Shown in pieces: positions 33,560-42,104 of a stretch of DNA of 64,000 nucleotides (its first letter is position 1; each line of letters opens with the position of its first letter). Origin of the DNA: Tissierella simiarum (GTDB taxonomy: Bacteria > Bacillota > Clostridia > Tissierellales > Tissierellaceae); contig NZ_JAHLPM010000005.1 in the NCBI RefSeq assembly GCF_018917865.1, forward strand, positions 1 to 64,000, read 5' to 3'. A program made the position numbers and the translations under genes. Below the pieces are notes generated by a model that was not told the DNA's origin, did no database searches, and saw nothing but the letters and a program-made list of their open reading frames with translations.

Positions 33560-35137
33560 TTGAAAAAGACAGTTTTTGTTAGTTCTATAGTAGCCTCTAT
33601 AATTGCATTAGGATTTCCTTCCTTTGCAAACGAGAGTTATAATTTTGTTGATTTGCCAAAGGAACACTGGGCTACAGAAGCGGCATATAAACTTGCAGAA
33701 TTAAATGTTGTAAAAGGTATAGACGAAAATACTTTTGGTTTAGGCCAAGAAATTAATAAAGGTGAATTTAATAACTGGATTAATAAAGTTCTTTACAAAG
33801 ATGTTGAGATAAAAGAGGTGGAAGATAAAACTATCTTAACTAGAGAAGAAATGGCTAAGATAGTAATTGAAAAGTTAGGTTATAGTGAATTAGCTAATAT
33901 CATTAAAGATAATACGAATATATTTAATGATGTAAATGAAAATTATCAATATATTATGATGGTAAATGATATGGGTATTATAACAGGATCAAATAATAAG
34001 TTTAATCCTAAAAATCCTGTGACTAAGGAGCAGGCAGTAGTAGTTTTGTCAAGAATCTATGAGAGAATAAATAGTAGCATAAAGGATTTACATGGTTTTT
34101 ATGCTATAAAATCTTATGAGCAAAAAGATATGATTAAAGGTTTTTCTTCTGTTGGTTTTGGATGGAGTAAATTAGAGCAGGATAAAGACGGAAAAATTAT
34201 ATTAAATACTAGTAAAGCAAATAATAACATATTCAGTATACCTGAAGGATATTCAGAGCCTCTTAATATAGCTGTAGATAATAAAATAAATAGTCAATTA
34301 ATGGTTTTTCTAGATAATAATGAGTTAGAAGAAAAGATATTTTTTGATGAAAGTATAAGAAAAGATGTTATAAATCGAATTGTAAATAGCTTAAATAATG
34401 ATGCTACTATGACCTTTAGTGGAGTGATAATAGATTTTGAAGGTATGAAAGGTGAAAAGCTTAGAGAAGGTTTTAATTTATTTTTATCTCAATTAAAGGA
34501 TGAATTAATTAAAAATGAAAAATCATTGGTTGTTGCAGTTCATCCTAGAACTAAACCTGGTACTAGCTATTACGATGGATATGATTTTAAACATATTGGT
34601 GATGTTGCAGATAAGATTATACTTATGGCACATGATTATTATCCAAAAAAACTTACTAAAGAAGACCAAGATAGGGGATATACTATAACACCATTGACAC
34701 CAATAAATGACATATATTATGCTTTGAAATATATAACAGATAAGAATACAGGAGTAAAAGATTTAGATAAAATTTTATTACAAATTTCTTTTGATTCTGT
34801 GCAGTGGAAGTTGAAGGATGGAAAAGTTCTAAATGACAAGCCTTATAGTCCTGCCTATGATCTAATAAGAAAAAGACTTATTGAGGATTCACAAGTAGAG
34901 AAATATTATAGTTACGGAAATCCTTATATTAAGTTTAAAAACCTTGAAGATGGAACTGATAATATTGTTTGGTATGAAAATGAACGGAGTATAAAAGAAA
35001 AGATAAATCTTTCAAAGATATTTGGTATTAAGGGTGTGTCTCTTTGGAGATTAGGGAATATACCTGATTTTCAAGATCCAGATATTGAATTAAACATATG
35101 GAATGAACTGTTAAACATGAAAGGGGAAGGTAAATGA
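33560..35137 (+). CDS. SLH-domain protein with YaaH-like GH18 domain
   Basis: TTG start with AAGGGGG upstream. A signal peptide (residues 1-24) is followed by two SLH segments: FVDLPKEHWATEAAYKLAELNVVKGIDENTFG (about 30-60) and IFNDVNENYQYIMMVNDMGIITGSNN (about 122-150), for attachment to cell-wall polymer. Residues about 190-500 form a GH18-type barrel with GVIIDFEGMKGEKLREGF and LMAHDYYP; the catalytic Glu of DFEG is kept, as in YaaH/SleL spore-cortex hydrolases, while the full DxxDxDxE is reduced. Probably binds or cuts peptidoglycan. The next gene overlaps its stop. Confidence 0.85.
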   Translation: MKKTVFVSSIVASIIALGFPSFANESYNFVDLPKEHWATEAAYKLAELNVVKGIDENTFGLGQEINKGEFNNWINKVLYKDVEIKEVEDKTILTREEMAKIVIEKLGYSELANIIKDNTNIFNDVNENYQYIMMVNDMGIITGSNNKFNPKNPVTKEQAVVVLSRIYERINSSIKDLHGFYAIKSYEQKDMIKGFSSVGFGWSKLEQDKDGKIILNTSKANNNIFSIPEGYSEPLNIAVDNKINSQLMVFLDNNELEEKIFFDESIRKDVINRIVNSLNNDATMTFSGVIIDFEGMKGEKLREGFNLFLSQLKDELIKNEKSLVVAVHPRTKPGTSYYDGYDFKHIGDVADKIILMAHDYYPKKLTKEDQDRGYTITPLTPINDIYYALKYITDKNTGVKDLDKILLQISFDSVQWKLKDGKVLNDKPYSPAYDLIRKRLIEDSQVEKYYSYGNPYIKFKNLEDGTDNIVWYENERSIKEKINLSKIFGIKGVSLWRLGNIPDFQDPDIELNIWNELLNMKGEGK

Positions 35138-35766
35138 TAAAGGTTTTAATAGTAGATGACCAAAGCTTAATAAGAGAAGGTCTTACTATGATGTTGAACC
35201 TTTATGATAATGTATTCATAATTGGAGAAGCTGCTAACGGAGAAGATGCTATAAAAATTTTAGATACTCAAGAGGTCGATGTAATATTAATGGATATAAG
35301 AATGCCTATAATGGATGGAGTAGAAGCTACAAGAATAATTAAAGAAAAATATCCAAAAGTAAAAGTGCTAATACTAACAACCTTTAATGAAGATGAATAT
35401 ATATTTGAAGGTTTAAAAAATGGAGCAGATGGTTATTTACTTAAAGACATAGGTTCAGAAGAATTGGTTAAAGGAATACAAACGGTCTATGAAGGAAATG
35501 TACTTTTACAGCCGGAAGTAGCTAAAAAAATGGTTGGAGCTATGGGGCGGAAAAAACATGATAATAAGAATATTTTTAAAGAATTAACCAAAAGAGAATA
35601 TGAAATAGCATTATTAGTAGGGCAAGGGAAAAGTAATAAAGAAATTGGACAAACTCTTTTTATAACTGAAGGAACGGTAAAGAATCATTTAACTAAGATA
35701 TTAGATAAGCTAAAATTAAGAGATAGAACTCAATTAGCATTATTAGTTAAAAGTTTAGATAAATAG
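35134..35766 (+). CDS. NarL/LuxR-type response regulator
   Basis: A 210-residue regulator: receiver (VDDQSLIREGL; phospho-Asp in VILMDIRMP; Thr/Lys switch LTTF and LLKDI) and a C-terminal LuxR helix-turn-helix (LTKREYEIALLVGQGKSNKEIGQTLFITEGTVKNHLTKI). It starts inside the stop of the SLH gene (ATGA), so the two are translated together. The likely partner kinase lies 150 bp downstream, behind a terminator. Confidence 0.93.
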   Translation: MIKVLIVDDQSLIREGLTMMLNLYDNVFIIGEAANGEDAIKILDTQEVDVILMDIRMPIMDGVEATRIIKEKYPKVKVLILTTFNEDEYIFEGLKNGADGYLLKDIGSEELVKGIQTVYEGNVLLQPEVAKKMVGAMGRKKHDNKNIFKELTKREYEIALLVGQGKSNKEIGQTLFITEGTVKNHLTKILDKLKLRDRTQLALLVKSLDK

Positions 35767-35789
35767 CTGTGTTATCACAGCTATTTTTT
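35761..35789 (+). terminator. terminator between response regulator and kinase
   Basis: AAATAGCTGTG pairs with CACAGCTATTT around a TTAT loop, followed by a T run. It overlaps the regulator stop codon and separates it from the downstream kinase gene. Confidence 0.85.
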
Positions 35790-35918
35790 ATATATGTTAT
35801 AAATTATAGGGTTTTACAAATAGATCAAAGAATTTCTATAACAAAGTTTTACATAAAAACATTAAAAATAAAGGAAAAAATGAAATCATGTAGAAATATT
35901 CTCTAAGGTGATATAGAT

Positions 35919-37088
35919 ATGGGAAAACTTAATAAGTATAATTTTTATTCATATATAGCTTTACGAATTTTAATAGCACTGGATATCATTTATAGGTGTA
36001 GAAGCAATATAACTAATCTTTTAATCTTCCTTGGCTTGTTTTTACTTATAATAGTTAATGATAATCTAAGGATAAATTATTTTTATAAAGATGTGAAGAA
36101 ATATTATTTATCCTTATTTCTATCTATGATAATAAGCATAATATTAGCCTTCAATATACATGGATATATAGATGTATACATATATATGAGTTTTTATGAA
36201 TTAATTTTATATACTGAGGGAAGGATTTCCCAATTATTTGTTGGTCTAGAAATAGCATTATTTTTACTTTTACTCATATTCAGAACTATATCTGGAGAAG
36301 AAATAAGGAATATAGAGTTTTGGAAGGAAAGCTTAATAGATATTTTAATGATACTTCTTGGATTATTTTTTTATTTAATTAGTTTATTTACATATAAAGC
36401 TTTAAGAAAAGAGAAAAAAGAAGTAGAGAGATTGAACGAAGAATTAGAGCTATCTTATAATAAACTAAAGGAACAATCAGAAAAGATCGAAGAATTAACC
36501 ATAACTAAAGAAAGAAATAGGGTAGCAGGAGAAATTCACGACAATCTAGGACATAGTCTTGTGGCTTTAAATATGAATTTAGATGTGATAGAAAAAATTA
36601 TAGATAGAGACATTGTTAAAGCTAAACAGCTAATTAACAAATCTCATATATTAACAAAGGAAAGTATGGAGAAATTAAGGAAAGCTGTATATGCCTTAAA
36701 GGAAGAGGGTTCTAGTACTCTAATAGACTCTATAGAAAGAATGGCTGCTAATATTGAAGGTACAGGGGAAGTTAAAGTCATATTAAATGTAGATGAGAAA
36801 GTGGAAGATTTGTTGCCAGAATATAAAAATATTATATATATTTCTATAAAAGAAGCTTTAACCAATAGTATAAAGCATGGTGAAGCTAAGGAAATAAGTA
36901 TAAATATAAAATTAGGGAAAAATAAAATATTTATAAGCATTGAAGATAATGGCTTAGGTTGCAATAGTTTAGTAAAGGGAAATGGTCTAATAGGTATAGA
37001 AGATAGGATAAATAAATTTGGAGGAGATGTAACTTATAGTGATAAAGATAAGAAAGGCTTTAAAATGGATTTAAGTTTACCAATATAG
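35919..37088 (+). CDS. sensor histidine kinase, NarX/DesK (HPK7) type
   Basis: The 389-residue kinase has about five N-terminal membrane helices (residues 10-165), a coiled coil (about 165-205), the HPK7 dimerisation motif RNRVAGEIHDNLGHSLVALNMNLD with phospho-His in EIHDN, and a short ATPase domain (EALTNSIKHGEA, IEDNGLGCN, GNGLIGIEDRI). Kinases of this class pair with NarL-type regulators, and one lies directly upstream. The signal is probably sensed in the membrane. Confidence 0.92.
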   Translation: MGKLNKYNFYSYIALRILIALDIIYRCRSNITNLLIFLGLFLLIIVNDNLRINYFYKDVKKYYLSLFLSMIISIILAFNIHGYIDVYIYMSFYELILYTEGRISQLFVGLEIALFLLLLIFRTISGEEIRNIEFWKESLIDILMILLGLFFYLISLFTYKALRKEKKEVERLNEELELSYNKLKEQSEKIEELTITKERNRVAGEIHDNLGHSLVALNMNLDVIEKIIDRDIVKAKQLINKSHILTKESMEKLRKAVYALKEEGSSTLIDSIERMAANIEGTGEVKVILNVDEKVEDLLPEYKNIIYISIKEALTNSIKHGEAKEISINIKLGKNKIFISIEDNGLGCNSLVKGNGLIGIEDRINKFGGDVTYSDKDKKGFKMDLSLPI

Positions 37089-37138
37089 AGAGGGATATTT
37101 TCAAAAAGAAATTTAAATTATTATTAGGAGATGAAATT

Positions 37139-37573
37139 ATGAATATTAGAAAATATAGGGAAGACGAAATAGAAGAATTAGTTGAATTATGGTATGATGT
37201 ATCTATTAAAGCTCATAGTTTTATAAGTGATGACTATTGGAGAGCAGGAAAAAAAGATATGAGAGAAAAATATATACCTATGTCTGATACTTATGTTATA
37301 GAAAATAATGAAGAAATAATTGGATTTGTTTCCATGGTTGATGATTATTTAGCTGCTATTTTTATAGGTACTAATTATCAAAATAAAGGTTATGGAAACA
37401 AGTTATTAGATTATATAAAAATGAAAAAAGATTATATAGAACTTAGAGTATATAAAAAGAATGAAAAAACGGTTAAATTTTATTTAAAAAATGATTTTTA
37501 TATACAAGAAGAATCCATAGATAAACTGACAGGAGAAGAAGAATTTTTAATGGTATGGAATAAGGAAATATAA
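37139..37573 (+). CDS. GNAT family N-acetyltransferase
   Basis: At 144 residues it is a full GNAT domain: MNIRKYREDEIEELVELWYDV start, acetyl-CoA loop IGTNYQNKGYGNKLLDYIK (Q/R-x-x-G-x-G/A), and LRVYKKNEKTVKFYLKNDFY. Resembles the YjaB/PA4534-type small-molecule or peptide acetyltransferases. Substrate unknown. AGGAG lies ahead of ATG. Confidence 0.87.
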   Translation: MNIRKYREDEIEELVELWYDVSIKAHSFISDDYWRAGKKDMREKYIPMSDTYVIENNEEIIGFVSMVDDYLAAIFIGTNYQNKGYGNKLLDYIKMKKDYIELRVYKKNEKTVKFYLKNDFYIQEESIDKLTGEEEFLMVWNKEI

Positions 37574-37671
37574 AAAATTTGTTGAATAGAAATAATCTTT
37601 TTATAACGAATAGGAAAGTTCTACTTTTTCTTTTTTTAATGTAGGAACTTGTTCTGACCTAAATGAGTTTC

Positions 37672-37712
37672 AAAAAAGGCTACCTTAAAATGTTTCTTTA
37701 GAAGCCTTTTTT
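37672..37712 (+). terminator. terminator before pentapeptide-repeat gene
   Basis: AAAAAAGGCT (37672-37681) pairs with AGCCTTTTTT (37703-37712) around a ~21-nt loop. It ends just upstream of the ribosome binding site of the next gene. Confidence 0.55.
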
Positions 37713-37754
37713 ATATTTAGAATTGAAGATATTATGAAATTAGGAGACAATACA

Positions 37755-38411
37755 ATGCAAAAATTAAATAATAATTGGAAAATTTTATCTCCAATAATAC
37801 CAGAAGGATTAAATAATTTAGATATTTGTAATAGCTATATTGAGGACGATGACTATTTTAATATGGGGGTTATTAGTGATTGTTCTTTTGATAATCAAAA
37901 AGCAGAGCATGTGAGTTTTGAACAAATTATTTTTAAAAATGTTATATTCAATGAAATATCTTTTAAATTTCTTGAGCTTACAGATGTAAAATTTATAAAT
38001 TGTGAACTATCTAATATAGATTTAAGAGGAGCAATTATTCATAGAACAGAAATGATAGATTGTAAGATGATAGGGACAAATTTAAGTGAAGGTACTTTAC
38101 GTAATGTAATGTTTGATAATTGCAATTGTAGTTATGGATTTTTTAGATTTTCAGATTTAAAACAGGTGAGTTTTACAAACTGCTTATTGAACAATTCTGA
38201 TTTTCAAAACTCTAATTTTAATAAAGTTAATTTTTCAAAGGTCGATTTGAAACATGCTCAAATGTCAGGAACAAAATTAAAAGATATTGATTTAAGTAAT
38301 TGTGATATAGAGGGAATAGGGGTTAGAATAGAGGATTTACATGGAGCTATTATTTCACCTATGCAAGCAGTTTTCTTTTCTAAGCTATTAGGACTCGTTA
38401 TTAAAGAATAA
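37755..38411 (+). CDS. pentapeptide repeat protein
   Basis: ATG 37755 lies 8 bases after AGGAG; an earlier ATG (37734) has none. The 218-residue protein is a right-handed beta-helix of repeats with Phe or Leu at every fifth position (VSFEQIIFKNVIFNEISF; SNIDLRGAIIH; TNLSEGTLRNVMF; NSDFQNSNFNKVNFSKVDL). The family includes the fluoroquinolone-protection proteins (Qnr, MfpA), but the C-terminus (ISPMQAVFFSKLLGLVI) is typical of a separate cytosolic group of unknown role. Confidence 0.85.
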   Translation: MQKLNNNWKILSPIIPEGLNNLDICNSYIEDDDYFNMGVISDCSFDNQKAEHVSFEQIIFKNVIFNEISFKFLELTDVKFINCELSNIDLRGAIIHRTEMIDCKMIGTNLSEGTLRNVMFDNCNCSYGFFRFSDLKQVSFTNCLLNNSDFQNSNFNKVNFSKVDLKHAQMSGTKLKDIDLSNCDIEGIGVRIEDLHGAIISPMQAVFFSKLLGLVIKE

Positions 38412-38445
38412 AATATAAATTATATAAATTTCAAGGAAGGTGAAT

Positions 38446-38469
38446 ATGGTGGTAAAATTATGGTATTAA
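38446..38469 (+). CDS. 7-codon leader peptide (MVVKLWY)
   Basis: AAGGAAGGTG stands five bases before ATG, and the ORF stops at TAA 38467-38469, where the 5' arm of a hairpin hiding the next gene's ribosome binding site begins. This arrangement resembles translation-attenuation leaders of antibiotic-resistance genes. The peptide is very short, so chance cannot be excluded. Confidence 0.4.
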   Translation: MVVKLWY

Positions 38470-38498
38470 CTCCTTAAAATAAATTCAATATAAGGAGT
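38469..38498 (+). promoter_or_regulatory. hairpin sequestering the ribosome binding site of the GNAT gene
   Basis: ACTCCTTA (38469-38476) pairs perfectly with TAAGGAGT (38491-38498), which contains the AAGGAG of the acetyltransferase gene at 38507. The stem has 8 bp and a 14-nt loop. It is not followed by a T run, so it is a translation switch rather than a terminator. Confidence 0.55.
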
Positions 38499-38506
38499 GA
38501 TAGTTA

Positions 38507-38917
38507 ATGGAGAAAATAATATATAAATATGATAAAATTATAGATAAAGAAAAGATTCTAAACTTATATAACGATGCAGGTTGGACAAATTATACTAAAG
38601 ATGAAGAAAGATTAATTAAGGCTATAGAAAATTCTTTAATGGTAATTTCAGCTTGGGAAGAAGATAATCTAGTAGGCTTAATAAGAATTATTGGTGACGG
38701 TGAAACTATTATTTATATTCAAGATATATTGGTTCTAGAATCTTATAAAAGAAAAGGAATTGGTTCAAATTTTCTCAGAAATATATTAGATAAATATAAT
38801 CATGTAAGACAAAAAGTATTGTTAACAGACGATTCAGAGGAAACTAGAGGATTTTATGAAGCTAATGGATTTTTTTCTTGTGATAAAGGTGAACTTGTAG
38901 CTTTTGTAAAGTTTTAA
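38507..38917 (+). CDS. GNAT family N-acetyltransferase behind a leader
   Basis: A 136-residue GNAT enzyme: VISAWEEDNLVGLIRIIGDGETIIYIQDILVLESYKRKGIGSNFLRNIL, with the acetyl-CoA loop SYKRKGIGS, and EETRGFYEANGFF. The size and sequence fit the YitI/PaiA-like group. Its ribosome binding site is enclosed in a perfect hairpin after a 7-codon ORF, so expression may be induced by ribosome stalling, as with resistance enzymes. The substrate is unknown; antibiotic acetylation is only a possibility. Confidence 0.87.
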   Translation: MEKIIYKYDKIIDKEKILNLYNDAGWTNYTKDEERLIKAIENSLMVISAWEEDNLVGLIRIIGDGETIIYIQDILVLESYKRKGIGSNFLRNILDKYNHVRQKVLLTDDSEETRGFYEANGFFSCDKGELVAFVKF

Positions 38918-38927
38918 ATAGAATAAC

Positions 38928-38965
38928 ACCCCTATGTAATTAATTGATTACATAGGGGTTTCTTA
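38928..38965 (+). terminator. strong terminator after GNAT gene
   Basis: ACCCCTATGTAAT (38928-38940) pairs perfectly with ATTACATAGGGGT (38947-38959), followed by TTCTTAAT. Confidence 0.75.
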
Positions 38966-39243
38966 ATATGGGATACTATATATAAAATCTTTATAATGAC
39001 TTAAGAAATAATTAATAAATGTTAGATAAAAATAGTTTATAATCAGAAGTAATAGAAAAAATAGATTTAATGCTAGAAAAATCTTTGAAAATATTCACAA
39101 GCCATAAAAATATAATTTAAATGGAGGCTACTTCAGATGAAATATTATACAATTTTAATAGAACATTGAAAAAATTCAAGACTATTGGTATACTGAACCC
39201 ATGCTTAGGTTATATTTTAGATATTTAGAAAGGTTATGATAAT
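38966..39243. other. intergenic region with possible small ORF
   Basis: AT-rich DNA before the two-component system. A 35-codon ORF (39121-39228) starts with ATGGAGGCTACTTCAGAT but has no ribosome binding site and resembles nothing I recognise; it may be a gene fragment. The next gene has AGAAAGG upstream of its ATG. Confidence 0.35.
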
Positions 39244-39945
39244 ATGGAAAAAGAGAAGATTTTAATTGTGGAAGATGAAAAAGAAATTGCAAACTTAATA
39301 GAAATTTATCTATCTAATGACGGTTATCGAGTATTAAAGGCATTTAACGGAAAAGATGCCTTAGATATTTTAAGTAAGGAATTAGTCCATCTTGTTATTT
39401 TAGATATTATGATGCCCGGTATTGATGGATTAGAAGTGTGCAGAAGGATTAGACAAGATAAAAATATTCCTATCTTAATGCTTAGTGCTAAATCAGAAGA
39501 TATGGATAAAATCATGGGATTAAGTACAGGGGCTGATGATTATTTGACCAAACCCTTTAATCCTTTGGAATTAATGGCTAGAGTTAAATCTCAGTTAAGA
39601 AGATATTTATATTTAAATCCTAAAAGTACAGAAAATATTAGTAATGGTATTATTAATATTAATGGATTAATTATTGATGAGAAAAGTCATGAGGTAACAC
39701 TATATGATAAATTAATAAACTTAACTCCAACTGAATTTGATATACTCTTACTTTTAGCCAAAAATAAAGGAACTGTTTTTAGTGCTGAAGAAATATTTAG
39801 AAGGGTTTGGAAAGAAAAATATTTTGAAGGTAATAACACTGTAATGGTTCATATTCGAAGAATTAGAGAAAAAATTGAAGATAATCCAAGAGAACCAATA
39901 ATCATTAAGACAGTTTGGGGAGTGGGTTATAAGATTGAAGAATAG
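39244..39945 (+). CDS. OmpR/PhoB-type response regulator
   Basis: A 233-residue regulator: receiver with EDEKEIANLI, phospho-Asp in VILDIMMPG, Lys in LTKPFNP, and a C-terminal winged helix (LTPTEFDILLLLAKNKGTVFSAEEIFRRVWKEKYFEGNNTVMVHIRRIREKIE, VWGVGYKIEE). It resembles VanR-group regulators. It overlaps the kinase gene by 11 bp, so the two form one operon. Confidence 0.95.
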   Translation: MEKEKILIVEDEKEIANLIEIYLSNDGYRVLKAFNGKDALDILSKELVHLVILDIMMPGIDGLEVCRRIRQDKNIPILMLSAKSEDMDKIMGLSTGADDYLTKPFNPLELMARVKSQLRRYLYLNPKSTENISNGIININGLIIDEKSHEVTLYDKLINLTPTEFDILLLLAKNKGTVFSAEEIFRRVWKEKYFEGNNTVMVHIRRIREKIEDNPREPIIIKTVWGVGYKIEE

Positions 39946-41011
39946 AGAACATAAAGGTATCAGATGGAAGATTATTTTATTATTTATATTAAGTATAGTA
40001 GCTTCTATTATAACAGTTTTTATATTGCTACTATTTGCTTTTAATTCAGCTAATTATCCTATCCCTAGAAAGATTTTAAAGGGATTAGATATGACCATTG
40101 GAAGGGCTCCTATTGTTGTTGTTACAGGGCTGATATTATTTATAATGTTTTTCTTTATATTTACGCAAAAGCGCATACGTTATTTAGAGGATATAAATAT
40201 GGTGTTAAAAAAAATTGCACAAGGTAATTTAGAAGCTAAAATACCTATTGAATCTAATGATGAGTTAGGACAATTGGCTGAGAATATTAATTTTATGGCA
40301 GAACAATTAAAAACTTCTATAGAGGAGGAACGAAAGGCTGAAAAAATGAAAAATGAACTTATAACTAATGTATCTCATGACCTGCGAACACCTCTTACTT
40401 CAATTATTGGATATTTAGGCTTGGTTGCAAATGATAATTATAAGGATGAATTGACATTAAGATATTACGTCGATATTGCCTATAGTAAATCTTTAACTTT
40501 AAAAAAGTTAATTGATGAGTTATTTGAATTTACTAAGATTAGTTATGGTGGTATAAAGTTAAATTTAGAGAAAATAGACTTAGGACAATTATTAGAACAA
40601 TTAGTTGAAGAATTTGTTCCCATACTGAATGAAGCTGAAATGGAATATAGGTTAACATCTTCTAAGGAAAAATTGTTTATTGAAGGAGATGGAAGTTTAT
40701 TAGTAAGGGTTTTTGAAAATTTACTATCTAATGCTATACGTTATGGTAAGGAAGGAAAATATGTAGATATAAATATAAAAAGTGAAAAGGATAAGGCTGT
40801 AATCAGCATTATTAACTATGGAGAAACTATTTCAGAAATGGATTTACCCTATATTTTTGACAGATTTTACAAAGTAGATAAATCTCGTTCTCAAGATAGG
40901 GAAGGTACTGGGTTAGGTTTGGCCATTGCTAAAAACATTATTGAGCTTCATGGAGGAGAAATTGCTGTTTATAGTAAGAATGGAAGAACTGAGTTTCAAG
41001 TTAAATTATAG
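39935..41011 (+). CDS. sensor histidine kinase with HAMP domain (VanS-like group)
   Basis: TTG start overlapping the regulator gene. Two membrane helices (about 12-35 and 55-75) with a very short extracellular loop, HAMP (about 80-130), dimerisation domain with phospho-His in NVSHDLRTPLTSIIGYL, and an ATPase domain (LLSNAIRYGKEG, IINYGETI, REGTGLGLAIAKNIIELHGG). The tiny extracellular loop suggests sensing in the membrane, as in peptide-antibiotic sensors. The adjacent ABC-2 exporter genes are separated by a terminator but may be targets. Confidence 0.92.
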   Translation: MKNREHKGIRWKIILLFILSIVASIITVFILLLFAFNSANYPIPRKILKGLDMTIGRAPIVVVTGLILFIMFFFIFTQKRIRYLEDINMVLKKIAQGNLEAKIPIESNDELGQLAENINFMAEQLKTSIEEERKAEKMKNELITNVSHDLRTPLTSIIGYLGLVANDNYKDELTLRYYVDIAYSKSLTLKKLIDELFEFTKISYGGIKLNLEKIDLGQLLEQLVEEFVPILNEAEMEYRLTSSKEKLFIEGDGSLLVRVFENLLSNAIRYGKEGKYVDINIKSEKDKAVISIINYGETISEMDLPYIFDRFYKVDKSRSQDREGTGLGLAIAKNIIELHGGEIAVYSKNGRTEFQVKL

Positions 41012-41028
41012 AATATAAATTTATTACT

Positions 41029-41058
41029 AAAGACATCTATATTATGATGTCTTTTTTT
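41029..41058 (+). terminator. terminator of the two-component operon
   Basis: AAAGACATC (41029-41037) pairs with GATGTCTTT (41046-41054), followed by a T run. Confidence 0.8.
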
Positions 41059-41123
41059 CTTGACTTCTTACCTTTATTTTGATAGAATTCACCTTACGTC
41101 TAAAAAAAGAAGGGGGGATTAAT

Positions 41124-42104
41124 TTGGATATTGTAGCCAATGAACTGTCCAAAGTATATAAAATACCTAAAAGAAAAGCAGGTATAATGAATGGTTTAAA
41201 AAGTATGGTACATAGGGAATATGAAGAAATAGTGGCATTAAATAAGGTATCCTTTGAAATAGGAAAAGGAGAGCTTGTGGGATATATTGGACCTAATGGA
41301 GCTGGAAAATCTACTTCAATTAAAATACTAAGTGGTATATTAACTCCAGATTCAGGAGAGTGCAAGGTTTTAGATAAAATTCCATATAAAGATAGAATTA
41401 ATTATGTAAAAAATATAGGGGTAGTGTTTGGCCAAAGAACTCAGCTATGGTGGGACTTACCAGTAATAGATTCCTTTGAATTATTAAAGGATATTTATAA
41501 GATTCGTTTTGGGGACTATGTAAAAATGAAAAAGGAGCTTATAAAGTGGCTAAATTTAGAAAGCTTTATAAATACTCCTGTAAGACAGTTGAGTCTAGGG
41601 CAAAAGATGAGATGTGAATTAGCTGCTTCATTACTCCATTCTCCTTCAATACTATTTCTTGATGAACCTACTATAGGATTAGATGCCATTTCTAAATTAG
41701 CTGTTAGAGAATTTATAAAAAAGTTAAATAAGGAAAGAGGCGTCACAGTTATTCTTACAACCCATGATATGGATGATATCGAAACTTTATGTGATAGAGT
41801 AATTGTAATAGGGAAAGGAGAAATTCTTTCTGATGGTTCTTTAAAATCTCTTAGAAATAGAGTTTCTAATGAAAGAAGATTGATTTTAGATTTTGAACAA
41901 GGCAAAAATACCTTTTCTATAGAAGGAGCTACTTTGGTAAGAGAAGAAAAAAACAGACTTATCATTGATTTCAATCCAGATATAATAACTCCAGCCAATT
42001 TAATCACTGCTTTATCCACTAAATATAAAATAAAAGATATTTTAATAGAAAATCCTCCTATTGAAGAAGTTATTGCACAGTTGTATGAGGAGTTGAAAAT
42101 ATGA
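41124..42104 (+). CDS. ABC-2 exporter ATP-binding protein (DUF990-type system)
   Basis: TTG 41124 with AGGGGGG six bases upstream is preferred to the longer frame from 41079. The 326-residue ATPase has Walker A GPNGAGKST, signature LSLGQKMRCEL, Walker B LFLDEPTIGLD, and a C-terminal extension (about 240-326). This form, with two DUF990 permeases downstream, is the ViologenR/multidrug-type ABC-2 system. It overlaps the next gene by 4 bp. Confidence 0.92.
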   Translation: MDIVANELSKVYKIPKRKAGIMNGLKSMVHREYEEIVALNKVSFEIGKGELVGYIGPNGAGKSTSIKILSGILTPDSGECKVLDKIPYKDRINYVKNIGVVFGQRTQLWWDLPVIDSFELLKDIYKIRFGDYVKMKKELIKWLNLESFINTPVRQLSLGQKMRCELAASLLHSPSILFLDEPTIGLDAISKLAVREFIKKLNKERGVTVILTTHDMDDIETLCDRVIVIGKGEILSDGSLKSLRNRVSNERRLILDFEQGKNTFSIEGATLVREEKNRLIIDFNPDIITPANLITALSTKYKIKDILIENPPIEEVIAQLYEELKI

